A stretch of 64,000 nucleotides of DNA, from positions 186,001 to 250,000 of the forward strand of contig NZ_FMZU01000006.1 in NCBI RefSeq assembly GCF_900101545.1, in the 5' to 3' direction. The stretch's first letter is position 1, and every line of letters starts with the position of its first letter. Positions 1 to 8,903 of the stretch are shown piece after piece. The translations under genes and the position numbers were made by a program. Under the pieces are notes generated by a model that saw only the letters and a program-made list of their open reading frames with translations, was not told the origin of the DNA and did no database searches. The stretch is from Variovorax sp. CF079 (GTDB lineage Bacteria > Pseudomonadota > Gammaproteobacteria > Burkholderiales > Burkholderiaceae_C).

Positions 1-599
1 TAGGCCAGCCGCGAACGCAGCGTGCCCTTGCTGTCGAACAGCTCCACCTGCGAGGGCCCGTTCACGAAGCCGCACAGCCGTGCATCGTCGACCGCCGGCG
101 CCAACATCGGCTTGTCGCCGCAGCGCAGTGCCGACAACTGGCCGCGCTCGGTGAACTCGGCCGAGGCACGTTCGCCCGGCTCGGCATAGAAAGCGATGCG
201 GCGCACCTGGCCGCCGGGATGGAAGCTGCGCGTCAGGCCGGTTTCATGGCCGTTCTCGTAGATCGCCTCGCGCAGCACGCGGCCTGTGGGCGAGAACTCG
301 CGTGCGCGGCCCTGCATGTTGCCGTTGGCGTTGACGCTGTGCTCCTTCACGAGCTTGCCCTTGTCGTAGTAGCGCACCAGGCCCATGAAGACGCCGTTCT
401 GGATCTGCTGCTCGCGCATCAGCTCGCCGCTGTCGCGGTCCTTGCAGCGCATGAGGCCGGTCTTGCCTGCGGTGGTGTTGCCGTTGGCCGGATTCACGCT
501 CTGGCCGTTGAGCTCGCAGTCCTGCACCGCGTGCGCAGCGGGATGGAAGAGGGCGGCGAATACGGCAACGAGTCCGGCAATGCGCAGAGAAGTGACCAT
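1..599 (-). CDS. YwqK/MORN-like exported protein, partial (C-terminus off the left edge)
   Basis: About 199 codons are visible and the frame is still open at base 1. The protein starts with a signal peptide (MVTSLRIAGLVAVFAALFHP, ending at AHA) followed by mature sequence. It then carries repeated short strands of the type DKGKLVKEHSVNANGN, SPTGRVLREAIYENG and HPGGQVRRIAFY, which resemble the repeats of the YwqK antitoxin-like family. The start ATG lies 22 bases after the stop of the VOC gene on the same strand, so the two are probably cotranscribed. No toxin partner is visible and the repeat family is widely over-named as antitoxin. I would treat it as an exported repeat protein of unknown function. 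Confidence 0.7.
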   Translation of the reverse strand, partial: MVTSLRIAGLVAVFAALFHPAAHAVQDCELNGQSVNPANGNTTAGKTGLMRCKDRDSGELMREQQIQNGVFMGLVRYYDKGKLVKEHSVNANGNMQGRAREFSPTGRVLREAIYENGHETGLTRSFHPGGQVRRIAFYAEPGERASAEFTERGQLSALRCGDKPMLAPAVDDARLCGFVNGPSQVELFDSKGTLRSRLA

Positions 600-621
600 G
601 GCGAAGCGGATGAAGTTCAGG

Positions 622-1035
622 TCATGCGTCGTAGACGGTGTCCAGCGATCGGAATCCCTTTGCCTCGATCGGGTTGCCGAAGGGGTCGCAGAAGAACATC
701 GTCCATTGCTCGCCCGGCTGGCCTTCGAAGCGGACCTGCGGTTTCAGCACGAAGTCGGTGCCGGCCGCCTGCAGGCGCTCGGCCAGCGCGCGCCACGCGG
801 GCAGCTCGAGCACGATGCCGAAGTGCGGCATCGGCACCATTACCTCGCCGACGTGGCCGGTGCGCGAGGTGGCGAAGGGCTCGCCGAGGTGCAGCGAGAT
901 CTGGTGGCCGAAGAAGTCGAAGTCGACCCAGGTGTCGGTGCTGCGGCCTTCGGTACAGCCGAGCAGGCCGCCGTAGAAGCGCCGCGCCTCATCGAGATCG
1001 CGGACATGGAAGGCAAGGTGAAATATGCTGCGCAT
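622..1035 (-). CDS. VOC superfamily (glyoxalase-fold) protein
   Basis: This 137-residue protein opens with MRSIFHLAFHVRDLDEARRF, the usual first beta-alpha-beta unit of a vicinal oxygen chelate protein. It ends with FFCDPFGNPIEAKGF, where the FxDPxGNxxE motif supplies the C-terminal metal-ligand glutamate; an N-terminal histidine (HLAFHV) would be another ligand. The length suits a single-domain member. The substrate cannot be told from sequence; dioxygenase, isomerase and resistance proteins share the fold. I chose the ATG at 1035 because the homologous core begins there. Longer in-frame starts run into the divergent gene. Confidence 0.8.
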   Translation of the reverse strand: MRSIFHLAFHVRDLDEARRFYGGLLGCTEGRSTDTWVDFDFFGHQISLHLGEPFATSRTGHVGEVMVPMPHFGIVLELPAWRALAERLQAAGTDFVLKPQVRFEGQPGEQWTMFFCDPFGNPIEAKGFRSLDTVYDA

Positions 1036-1072
1036 GTAACAAGCATAGCCGCGCTGCTTCGCTTTGACACCC

Positions 1073-2338
1073 ATGGATACAACTCCGATGACCTCGCCCG
1101 CCGCCTCTCCCGCCCCTGATCCCACCACTCGGCTGCTGCACGCCGACCGTCATTTCGGCGTCGAGCAGGGCGGCGTGCACATGGCGGTGCACCCGTCGGT
1201 GCAGTACGGCTACGAGCGCGTCGAAGACCTGATTGGCGTGTTCCAGGGCACGCTGAAGAACCGCTTCAACTACGCGCGCCAGGGCACGCCGACCACCGCG
1301 GCGCTGGAGGCCAAGCTCACGGCGCTCGAGGAGGGCGTGGGCACCGTCTGTTTCGCGACCGGCATGGCCGCGGTCTCGGCCGTGTTCCTGACGCTGCTGC
1401 GCGCAGGCGACCACCTGGTCGCGAGTCGTCATCTGTTCGGCAACACCCACAGCGTGCTGGGCACGCTCCAGGGGCTGGGCATTCAAGTGGGCCTGGTCGA
1501 CGCGTCGTCGGCGGCAGCGGTGGCCGATGCGCTCACGCCCGCGACCCGCATGGTGTTCGTCGAGACCATCGCCAACCCCGGCACGCAGGTGCCCGACCTG
1601 GCGGGCATCGGCCGGCTCTGCGCCGAACGCGGCCTCGTCTACGTGGTGGACAACACCATCACCTCGCCGGCCCTGTTCCGGCCGAAGACGGTGGGCGCGA
1701 GCCTGTCGCTCAACTCGCTGACCAAGACCATCGCCGGCCACGGCAATGCGCTTGGCGGTGCGGTGACCGACACCGGCCTCTTCGACTGGAGCGGCTTCCC
1801 CAACATCTTTGCCGGCTATCGCCAGGGTGATGCGAAGCAGTGGGGCTTGGTGCAATTGCGCAAGAAGGGGCTGCGCGACCTGGGCGGCTCGTTGAGCTCG
1901 GACCATGCCCATCGCATCGCCGTCGGCGCCGAAACCCTGGCCCTGCGCGTCGCGCAGAGCAGCGCGACGGCCCTGTCGCTGGCCCGCTTCCTGGAGAGCC
2001 ATCCGGCGGTGGCGCGCGTGCACTACCCGATGCTCGAATCGCATCCGCAGCATGCATTGGCGCGCGCACATTTCGCTTCGGGCGCCTGGCTGCTGTCCTT
2101 CGAGCTGCAGGATCCGCAGGCCTGCATACCCGTCATCAACCGGCTCCAGATCCCGATCAAGGCGACCGGCATGGGCGATACGCGCACGCTGATCATTCCG
2201 GTGGCGCCGACCATCTTCTGGGAGGCCGGTCTCGCGAGGCGGGCCGAGATGGGCATTGCGGAGGGGCTGATCCGCGTCTCGGTCGGGCTCGAGCGCGAGA
2301 GCGATCTGGTCGCCGATTTCGCGGCGGCGCTGGCATGA
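1073..2338 (+). CDS. Cystathionine gamma-synthase family PLP-dependent enzyme
   Basis: This is a 421-residue Cys/Met-metabolism PLP enzyme. It shows the substrate-loop and cofactor features of the family: YARQGTPTTAALEAKLTALE near the N-terminus, ATGMAAVSAV for phosphate binding, VVDNTITSPALFRP with the PLP-ring aspartate, and SLTKTIAGHGNALGG with the Schiff-base lysine. Such enzymes catalyse gamma-replacement or elimination on homoserine esters or cystathionine in the cytosol. The exact reaction is not decided by sequence; cystathionine gamma-synthase, O-succinylhomoserine sulfhydrylase and methionine gamma-lyase types are all possible. ATG 1073 and ATG 1088 are both possible starts. The gene is divergent from the VOC gene with under 40 bases between them. 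Confidence 0.82.
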   Translation: MDTTPMTSPAASPAPDPTTRLLHADRHFGVEQGGVHMAVHPSVQYGYERVEDLIGVFQGTLKNRFNYARQGTPTTAALEAKLTALEEGVGTVCFATGMAAVSAVFLTLLRAGDHLVASRHLFGNTHSVLGTLQGLGIQVGLVDASSAAAVADALTPATRMVFVETIANPGTQVPDLAGIGRLCAERGLVYVVDNTITSPALFRPKTVGASLSLNSLTKTIAGHGNALGGAVTDTGLFDWSGFPNIFAGYRQGDAKQWGLVQLRKKGLRDLGGSLSSDHAHRIAVGAETLALRVAQSSATALSLARFLESHPAVARVHYPMLESHPQHALARAHFASGAWLLSFELQDPQACIPVINRLQIPIKATGMGDTRTLIIPVAPTIFWEAGLARRAEMGIAEGLIRVSVGLERESDLVADFAAALA

Positions 2339-2393
2339 GCCGCCGGGCCGCTCCCCAGGCGAATACCGCAGCGCGCAGCGCGGAGGTTGCCTG

Positions 2394-3398
2394 ATGACCG
2401 GCTGGCTTTCCCGCCTGCGCTGGCATCGTCCGCTGTGTGCCCTCGGCTTCGCGTTCCTGTGCGCCGGCGCCGCGCCCGCCTTTGCGGCCGGCGAAGGCAG
2501 CGCCAAGCCCTTCTGCCCGCCGCCGGCCGCCATGCCCGACCTGTCGGCCGAGGCCATGCGGCGCGCGATGCAGCAGGCGATCGACCGCGGCCTCTTGTGG
2601 CGCATCGAGAAGGACGGCCGCAGCTCCTGGCTCTACGGCACCATGCACCTGGGCAAGGCCGAGTGGATGGTGCCGGGGCCGCGCGTGCTGCGCGCGCTGA
2701 TGCAGAGCGACACGCTGGCACTCGAACTCGATTTGCTCGATCCGGCGACGCTGGCCGTGTTCAGCGCGCCAGCTGACCAGGCGGTCAGCGCGCGCGTGCT
2801 CACGCCGGAACGGCAGCGCCGCCTGGACCGGCAAGCTGCCGCCGCCTGCCTGCCCCAGGGCGCGCTGGCCCGGCTGCGGCCGATCCTGCAGGTCACGACG
2901 CTGTCGATGCTCGCGGCGCGCTCCGAGGGGCTGTATGGCGACTACGGCAGCGAGGCCTTTCTCGCCGGCCTGGCGCGCGCCCGCGGCAAGCCCATCGTCG
3001 CGCTCGAGACCGCAGCGGACCAGTTGAAGATGCTCGGCGGCGATTCCGAGGCGGAGGAGGGCGAGCAGATCGACCAGGCCCTCGACGAACTCGAATCGGG
3101 CCGGACCGGCGCGCTGGCGGGCGAGCTGGCGCAGGCCTGGGCGCGCAACGACTGGGCGCGGCTCGACAGCTACACGCAATGGTGCGATTGCATGCGCACG
3201 CCCGCCGATCGGCGCGCGCTCAAGCGCCTGCTCGACGATCGCAACCCCGGCTTGGCCGATGGCATCGCGCGCCTGCATGCGCGGGGCCAGCGCGTGTTCG
3301 GCGCGGTCGGCGCATTGCACATGGTCGGACCGACGGGCCTGCCGGCGCTGCTGGCGGCGCGCGGCTTTCGCGTGACGGCGGTAGTGCCCGGCCCTTGA
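2394..3398 (+). CDS. TraB/GumN family protein
   Basis: The protein has 334 residues and an N-terminal signal or anchor segment ending near AAPAFAAGEG. It carries the family signatures: WLYGTMHLGKAEW with the GTMHxG motif, a DDRNPGLADGIARL segment with the conserved arginine-asparagine pair, and a C-terminal AVGALHMVGPTGLPALL motif. TraB/GumN proteins are related to metal-dependent peptidases such as Tiki, and bacterial members are usually exported. No substrate is known here. It lies 55 bases after the PLP enzyme on the same strand; the copper genes follow after 29 bases. Confidence 0.82.
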   Translation: MTGWLSRLRWHRPLCALGFAFLCAGAAPAFAAGEGSAKPFCPPPAAMPDLSAEAMRRAMQQAIDRGLLWRIEKDGRSSWLYGTMHLGKAEWMVPGPRVLRALMQSDTLALELDLLDPATLAVFSAPADQAVSARVLTPERQRRLDRQAAAACLPQGALARLRPILQVTTLSMLAARSEGLYGDYGSEAFLAGLARARGKPIVALETAADQLKMLGGDSEAEEGEQIDQALDELESGRTGALAGELAQAWARNDWARLDSYTQWCDCMRTPADRRALKRLLDDRNPGLADGIARLHARGQRVFGAVGALHMVGPTGLPALLAARGFRVTAVVPGP

Positions 3399-3427
3399 GC
3401 GCAGGACTGGCCGATAATCGCCGCCTC

Positions 3428-3784
3428 ATGTCCTGCCTGCGCCACGCCCGCCACCTCGGCCGCTTCGTGCTGCTGTGGTTCGCGCTGTCGCTGGGCGTGG
3501 CGGTCGCCTCGCCGATCGTGAATCCGCAGGCGGTGGAGCTGGTCTGTTCCAGTGCCGGCGCCGTCAAGATGGTCGTGCAGACCGACGACGGCGCGCAGGA
3601 GCTGGGCATGAGCCACATGGACTGCCCGCTGTGCGTGTTGACCGGCGCGCCGCCACCCGCAGCAGCGGTTGCGCTGCCGAGTCCTCTCCCGCTGGCCCAT
3701 GCGGTCCAGCCCATTCCGGCCGCACGCATCGCCGCGGCCACCGCCGCGCCGCTGCCCGCGCGCGGGCCGCCTTCCTTCTCCTGA
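3428..3784 (+). CDS. DUF2946 family small exported protein (copper-linked)
   Basis: This 118-residue protein has a hydrophobic N-terminus (RFVLLWFALSLGVAVA) typical of a signal peptide or single anchor. The centre holds GMSHMDCPLCVLTGAPPP, whose Met, His and paired Cys residues suit a copper-binding site. The C-terminus is rich in Ala and Pro. DUF2946 members are commonly found in front of copper-related TonB receptors, as here, where the receptor starts 79 bases later and a PCu(A)C chaperone follows. The ATG at 3428 gives the signal sequence directly; upstream in-frame starts would overlap the TraB gene. A role in copper handling is inferred from motif and neighbours. Confidence 0.75.
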   Translation: MSCLRHARHLGRFVLLWFALSLGVAVASPIVNPQAVELVCSSAGAVKMVVQTDDGAQELGMSHMDCPLCVLTGAPPPAAAVALPSPLPLAHAVQPIPAARIAAATAAPLPARGPPSFS

Positions 3785-3862
3785 ACTTTTCATTCGTCGC
3801 AGCGCAGCACCCGCGGGGTGCCGGCTGCCGGCCGACCTGGCCTGAAGTTCTGGAGAGAATCC

Positions 3863-6175
3863 GTGAGAGAGAAATCCCTGGCCCTGGCGTTCGCCGTGGC
3901 CGTTCCCTGGGCCGCGCCGGCAATGGCGCAAGACGCGGCATCGCCGCCTGAAGGCCTGATTCGTTCCCTCGGCACCGTCACCGTGACCGGTGGCCGGCCG
4001 AGTTCGCTGCCGACGCAGATTCCCACCACCATCGAAGGCGTGACGCGCGAGCAGATCGGCGAGACGGTGAACGCCACCGACAGCGAGGACGCGCTCAAGT
4101 ACCTGCCGAGCCTGGTGGTGCGCAAGCGCTACATCGGCGACTTCAACCACGCGGTGCTCGCGACGCGTGCCTCGGGCACCGGCAACAGCGCCCGCTCGCT
4201 GGTGTTTGCCGACGGCATCCCCTTGTCGAACCTGCTGGGCAACGGCGCCACCTTCGCGCCGCGCTGGGGCATGGTCTCGCCGGAGGAGATCGAGCGCGTC
4301 GATGTGCTCTACGGCCCGTTCTCGGCCGCCTACTCGGGCAACTCGGCCGGCGCTGTGGTCGATTACGTGACGCGCATGCCGACGCAGTTCGAGGCGCATG
4401 CCAAGCTCACGGGTTTCCGCTCGAACTTCGATCTCTACGGCAGCCATTCCTCGCCCGCCGGCAACCAGGTCGATCTCTCGCTCGGCAGCCGCAGCGGCGA
4501 CTGGTCGTGGTGGCTCGGCCTGAGCCGCACGCAAAGCAAGGGCCAGGCGCTGGTGTTCGCCAACCGTCTGCTGAGCGCGGGCACGGTGGGCAGTGCCGGC
4601 ACGCCGGTCACCGGCGCGGTACCGGGGCTCAACTCTTCGAACCAGCCCTGGTGGCTGCTCGGCGGCACGACGATCTACGACACGACCCAGGAGCAGGCCA
4701 AGATCAAGCTGGCTTACGATTTCTCGCCCACGCTGCGCGCCACCTACACGCTGGGCACCTGGAACAACAGCACGAGCGGCACGGTCGACAGTTGGTTGCG
4801 CGACCGCTTCGGCCAGCCGGTCTATTCGGGCCGCGTCAACATCGCCGGCCGCGTCTACAACCTCGACACGCCCAGCGCCGCCTTCGCCCCGACCCAGACC
4901 GATCTGCGGCACACCATGCATGGCCTCTCGGTCAAGAGCAACACGCTGGGGCAGTTCGACTGGGAGGTCGCGGCCAGCCTGTTCGACTACGCGAGCGACA
5001 TCGCGCGCACGCCGACTGCGGCGCTGCCCGCTGCCTTCTACGGCGGCGCGGGGCGTATCACCGACATGGACGGCACCGGCTGGAACACCCTCAAGGCCGC
5101 CGGCACCTGGCGTCCGAGCGGGTCCGCAGAGGGCATCGGCGCCCATGTGCTCGACTTCGGATTCCAGCAGGAGCGCTACAAGCTGCGCACGCTGGTGAGC
5201 AATACGCCCGACTGGATCGAGGGCGGGGCCACGAGCCGCTTCTCGGCCTTCACCGGCAACACCGAGCTGCAGTCGCTCTACGCGCAGGACACGTGGCGCT
5301 TCGCCCGGAACTGGAAGTCCACGCTCGGCCTGCGCCACGAGCGCTGGCAAGCCGACGGCGGCACGCTCGCCAACGCGACGGCCGTGCGAGCCTTTCCGAC
5401 CCGTACCGACAGCTACAACTCGCCCAAGGCCGCGATCGCCTGGCAGGCCTCGCCCGAGTGGCTCTTCAAGGCATCGACCGGCCGCGCGGTGCGCATGCCC
5501 ACGGTGAGCGAGCTCTATCAGGGCTCGATCGAGGGCAACACCATCCGCAACAGCGACCCGACGCTGCGGCCCGAGCGTTCGGTCACGACCGAGCTGAGCG
5601 CGGAACGCGATCTCAAGCGCTGGGGCATCGACGGCCTGCTGCGCACCACGCTGTTTTTCGAACGGACGAAGGACGCGCTCTACAGCCAGCAGCTGCGCCC
5701 GGGCGTCACCACGGTGCAGAACGTCGATGCGATCCGCACCCGCGGACTGGAGCTCGCCTTCCAGGGCGTCGACGTCGGCATCCAGGGGCTGGACCTCTCC
5801 GCCAGCCTGACGCTGGCCGATTCCGAGATCACCGCCAACCGCGGCTTTCCCGCCAGCGTGGGCAAAGCGCAGCCGCGCGTGCCGCGCACCCGCGCCACGC
5901 TGCTCGCCACCTACCGGCCCGACGCCCGCTGGTCATACTCCATCGGCGCGCGCTACAGCGGCAGGCAGTACGGTTCGCTCGACAACAGCGATCCGAACGG
6001 TTCCGCCTACATGGGCTTCAGCAAGTACTTCGTCGCCGACGTGCGCGTGCGCTATCGGATCGACAGGCAGTGGAGCGCAGCCTTCGGCATCGACAACCTC
6101 AACAACAACAAGTACTGGGCTTTCCACCCCTACCCGCAACGCACCTTCGTGGCCGAACTCAAGTTCGACCTTTGA
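3863..6175 (+). CDS. TonB-dependent outer-membrane receptor, probably for copper
   Basis: From a GTG start at 3863, preceded by GGAGAG at 3852, the product is 770 residues. It has a signal peptide (LALAFAVAVPWAAPAMA), a plug domain with LVFADGIPLSNLLGNGA and EEIERVDVLYGPFSAAYSGN, and a long beta-barrel ending in ...VAELKFDL. The terminal hydrophobic strand fits BAM targeting, although the last residue is Leu rather than Phe. TonB receptors import bound metal using inner-membrane energy. The flanking DUF2946 and PCu(A)C genes make copper or a copper chelate the best guess. An in-frame ATG at 3818 would put 15 residues ahead of the signal peptide and is less likely. Confidence 0.85.
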   Translation: MREKSLALAFAVAVPWAAPAMAQDAASPPEGLIRSLGTVTVTGGRPSSLPTQIPTTIEGVTREQIGETVNATDSEDALKYLPSLVVRKRYIGDFNHAVLATRASGTGNSARSLVFADGIPLSNLLGNGATFAPRWGMVSPEEIERVDVLYGPFSAAYSGNSAGAVVDYVTRMPTQFEAHAKLTGFRSNFDLYGSHSSPAGNQVDLSLGSRSGDWSWWLGLSRTQSKGQALVFANRLLSAGTVGSAGTPVTGAVPGLNSSNQPWWLLGGTTIYDTTQEQAKIKLAYDFSPTLRATYTLGTWNNSTSGTVDSWLRDRFGQPVYSGRVNIAGRVYNLDTPSAAFAPTQTDLRHTMHGLSVKSNTLGQFDWEVAASLFDYASDIARTPTAALPAAFYGGAGRITDMDGTGWNTLKAAGTWRPSGSAEGIGAHVLDFGFQQERYKLRTLVSNTPDWIEGGATSRFSAFTGNTELQSLYAQDTWRFARNWKSTLGLRHERWQADGGTLANATAVRAFPTRTDSYNSPKAAIAWQASPEWLFKASTGRAVRMPTVSELYQGSIEGNTIRNSDPTLRPERSVTTELSAERDLKRWGIDGLLRTTLFFERTKDALYSQQLRPGVTTVQNVDAIRTRGLELAFQGVDVGIQGLDLSASLTLADSEITANRGFPASVGKAQPRVPRTRATLLATYRPDARWSYSIGARYSGRQYGSLDNSDPNGSAYMGFSKYFVADVRVRYRIDRQWSAAFGIDNLNNNKYWAFHPYPQRTFVAELKFDL

Positions 6176-6205
6176 CTTTGACTCACACTCCCAAGGACCG
6201 TCCCC

Positions 6206-6694
6206 ATGAACCTCTCGATCGCCATCAGAACCCTCGCGCTCTGCGCCGCCTTGACGGGTGCCGCCGGTGCTTTTTCGCAAACACCCGCCGCCGTCCAGGT
6301 GCGCGACGCCTGGGTGCGCCAGTCGGTGCCCGGCCAGAGCGGGACCGGCGCTTTCATGAAGCTCACCGCGCCGGCCGGCGCGCGGCTGGTCGGCGTCTCG
6401 ACGCCCGCGGCCGGTGTAGCGGAAGTACACGAAATGAAGATGGAGGGCGACACGATGCGCATGCGCGCCGTGCCGGGCCTCGATCTGCCGGCCGGCAAGA
6501 CCGTCGAGCTCAAGCCTGGTGGCTACCACCTGATGCTGATGGACCTCAAGCAGCCGCTGGCCAAGGGTGCCAGCGTGCCGGTCACGCTGCACTTCGAGGA
6601 CGCGAAGGGCAAAACGAGCACGTTGGAACTCAAGCTGCAGGTGGGCGCGCCGGCCGATGGCGCGGCGGCGCCGGCGCACAACCACAAGCACTAG
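6206..6694 (+). CDS. PCu(A)C periplasmic copper chaperone
   Basis: This 162-residue protein has a cleavable signal peptide ending near AGAFSQ. It shows the PCu(A)C copper signature with exact family spacing: His75 and Met86 in VHEMKMEGDTMRM, and His108 and Met110 in GGYHLMLM, with 21 residues between Met86 and His108. Such proteins carry Cu(I) in the periplasm, often to the cytochrome oxidase CuA site. The tail ends in AHNHKH, a His-rich extension that could bind further metal. It follows the TonB receptor by 30 bases, so uptake and delivery are probably made together. Confidence 0.92.
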   Translation: MNLSIAIRTLALCAALTGAAGAFSQTPAAVQVRDAWVRQSVPGQSGTGAFMKLTAPAGARLVGVSTPAAGVAEVHEMKMEGDTMRMRAVPGLDLPAGKTVELKPGGYHLMLMDLKQPLAKGASVPVTLHFEDAKGKTSTLELKLQVGAPADGAAAPAHNHKH

Positions 6695-6777
6695 CTTTAG
6701 CGCCTGCCGCGGCGACAAAAGCGCATCCCCTTGGAGTAAGCTGCCCGGACAAGAATCACTCTCCAGGAGACCTCCCC

Positions 6778-7551
6778 ATGAGCGACGCGAGCAAGCCTTT
6801 CGCCTTCAGCCAGTTCGTCCCGGGCTTCGACTTCCTCCAGAGCCTTGCGAGCGGTGCTGCGGGGAGCGCGAGCACGGTGCCCGGCATGCCGAGCCTGTCG
6901 AGCTGGGTGGCGCCGACCTTGAGCGTCGAAGAGGTCGACAAGCGCATCCAGGAACTCAAGACCGTGCAGTACTGGCTGGAGCAGAACGGTCACGCGCTCA
7001 AGGCCACCATCCAGGCGCTCGAGGTGCAGAAGATGACGCTCTCGACGCTGCGCGGCATGAATGTGCGCATGGAGGATCTGGCCAACGCGTTCACGCGGCA
7101 AGCGACGGCACCTGTCGCGGCGCCGGCGCCGCGCGCTGCACCGCCGGCTCCGCCGCCTGTGCCGGAACCGGAGGACGAGCCGGAGAACGAACCCGAAGAC
7201 ATCGAGACGCCGGTCGCGGCAGCCCGGGGCAACGGGCGCGGCAAGACCTCGGCGACTGCCGTCGCATCGTCGGACGCATCCGCCGGCGTGGTCGACCCGC
7301 TGCAATGGTGGGGCGCGCTCACGCAGCAGTTCCAGCAGATCGCCAGTTCGGCCCTGCAGGACGCGTCCCAGCTGAAAATGCCGGACATGGCCAAGCCGCT
7401 GGCCGATGCGGTCGGCAATGCGATGGGCACCGCATCGGGCAAGAAGCCGGCACGCAAGACGGCCGCGGCCGCCACGAAGAAGGCGCCGGCTGCGCCCGGC
7501 GCGGCCAAGAAATCCACGGCGCCGGCGCGCAAGCGAGCGCGCGGACGCTGA
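6778..7551 (+). CDS. phaM: PhaM-type polyhydroxyalkanoate granule regulator
   Basis: This 257-residue protein begins with SKPFAFSQFVPGFDFLQSLA and a helical block (TLSVEEVDKRIQELKTVQYW) typical of PhaM. A Pro/Glu-rich linker follows, then a second helical segment around QQFQQIASSALQDASQL. The C-terminus is a histone-H1-like Lys/Ala/Arg tail (about residues 222-257). In Cupriavidus necator, PhaM activates PHA synthase and binds both DNA and granules; the basic tail is the DNA-binding part. The gene is preceded by CAGGAGACC as ribosome-binding site and stands 83 bases after the copper chaperone, so it probably has its own promoter. Confidence 0.85.
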   Translation: MSDASKPFAFSQFVPGFDFLQSLASGAAGSASTVPGMPSLSSWVAPTLSVEEVDKRIQELKTVQYWLEQNGHALKATIQALEVQKMTLSTLRGMNVRMEDLANAFTRQATAPVAAPAPRAAPPAPPPVPEPEDEPENEPEDIETPVAAARGNGRGKTSATAVASSDASAGVVDPLQWWGALTQQFQQIASSALQDASQLKMPDMAKPLADAVGNAMGTASGKKPARKTAAAATKKAPAAPGAAKKSTAPARKRARGR

Positions 7552-7585
7552 TCCCCACACCGAACCACGCCAGAGAGCCGAGTCC

Positions 7586-8854
7586 ATGAAGCTGTTTCCC
7601 TCCGGTCACGCCACCCATCCGCAATGGCGCATGGCGGCCGGGCTCGTGCTGGCCCAATTGCGGGCGCAGATGGCGTTGCCCGACTACGCACGTTCGCCCA
7701 CGCTGGGCCTGCTCTACATCACCGACCACTACGCCGAGGATGCGCAGGAGATCCTCGACCACCTCGGCGCCGAGTTGCCCGAGATCACCGACTGGTCGGG
7801 CACCGTGGGCATCGGCGTCTCGGCCAACAACGCCGAGTACTTCGACGAGCCGGCACTCAGCGTGATGCTGTGCCAGCTCCCGAGCGACCAATACCGCGTG
7901 TTCTCGGGCGTGGCGCCGCTCGCCAGCACCGAGATGAGCGGCTTCGCGGCGCACACGGCGCTCGTGCATGCCGACCCGGCCACGCCCGAACTCGCCGAGC
8001 TGATCGCCGAGATGGCGGGCCGCACCGACACCGGCTACCTGTTCGGCGGCCTCTCCTCGGGCCGCGCCGGATCGCTGCAGTTCGCCATCGGCGGCAACGG
8101 CAATATCCGCGGCCACGGCGCCGCGGGCGGCGTGTTCTCGGGCGGGCTTTCGGGCGTGGTGTTCGGCGAGGGCGTGCGTGTGGTGTCCAGGGTTACCCAG
8201 GGCTGCCAGCCTGTGTCGCGCGAGCGCGTGATCACCGAAGCCGACGGCAACCTGCTGCTGCGGCTCGACGGCGAGCCGGCGCTCGACGTGCTGCTGGCCG
8301 AGCTCGGCGTTTCGCTGGAGGCGCCGCAGGAGGCGATCGATGCCGTGCGCGCCACGCTGGTCGGCCTGGTCGATGCCGGCAGCGACAGCATCCGTCGCAC
8401 CGGCGACCTCGGCGCCGACGTGCTGGTGCGCCACATCATCGGCCTCGACCCCACGCGTCGCGGCGTCGCGATCGCCGACACGGCCGAAGCCGGCATGCGC
8501 ATGACCTTCTGCCGCCGCAATGCGCAGGCCGCGCGCGCCGACCTGATGCGCGTGTGCGCCGAGGTCCGCGAAGAACTCGAACCCCAGGAGCAGACGCTCG
8601 CGACCGCACGCGCCGTCGCAGCCGGCGAAGCCGAGGCCGCGCCCCATCCGGCGCGCCGCATCGCCGGCGCCGTGTACGTGAGCTGCTCGGGCCGCGGCGG
8701 CCCGCATTTCGGTGCGCCCGGGGCCGAGCTGCAGATCGTGCGCCATGCGCTCGGCGACGTGCCGCTGGTCGGCTTCTTCGCCGCCGGCGAGATCGCACGC
8801 CATCACCTCTACGGCTACACCGGCGTGCTGACCGTGTTCACCGCGGACGACTGA
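7586..8854 (+). CDS. FIST domain protein (FIST_N plus FIST_C)
   Basis: This 422-residue soluble protein matches the two-part FIST sensory module. The N-terminal half has GLLYITDHYAEDAQEILDHL and TVGIGVSANNAEYFDEPALS, and the C-terminal half has GAVYVSCSGRGGPHFGAPGA and PLVGFFAAGEIARHHLYGYT. FIST domains are thought to bind small ligands such as amino acids and usually sit in front of signalling domains. This one has no output domain, so it is either a free ligand-binding protein or works with a partner. It starts 34 bases after phaM on the same strand, with no terminator between, so cotranscription is likely. Confidence 0.85.
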   Translation: MKLFPSGHATHPQWRMAAGLVLAQLRAQMALPDYARSPTLGLLYITDHYAEDAQEILDHLGAELPEITDWSGTVGIGVSANNAEYFDEPALSVMLCQLPSDQYRVFSGVAPLASTEMSGFAAHTALVHADPATPELAELIAEMAGRTDTGYLFGGLSSGRAGSLQFAIGGNGNIRGHGAAGGVFSGGLSGVVFGEGVRVVSRVTQGCQPVSRERVITEADGNLLLRLDGEPALDVLLAELGVSLEAPQEAIDAVRATLVGLVDAGSDSIRRTGDLGADVLVRHIIGLDPTRRGVAIADTAEAGMRMTFCRRNAQAARADLMRVCAEVREELEPQEQTLATARAVAAGEAEAAPHPARRIAGAVYVSCSGRGGPHFGAPGAELQIVRHALGDVPLVGFFAAGEIARHHLYGYTGVLTVFTADD

Positions 8855-8903
8855 AAACTCACTGCCCTGCGTGCGCGAAAGCGCGAGAGTCCGGCGGGGA
8901 ACA

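Noticed and set aside
1-599. Toxin-antitoxin system around the YwqK-like gene
   Set aside because: The product has a signal peptide and no toxin gene is adjacent; the family name alone is not evidence.
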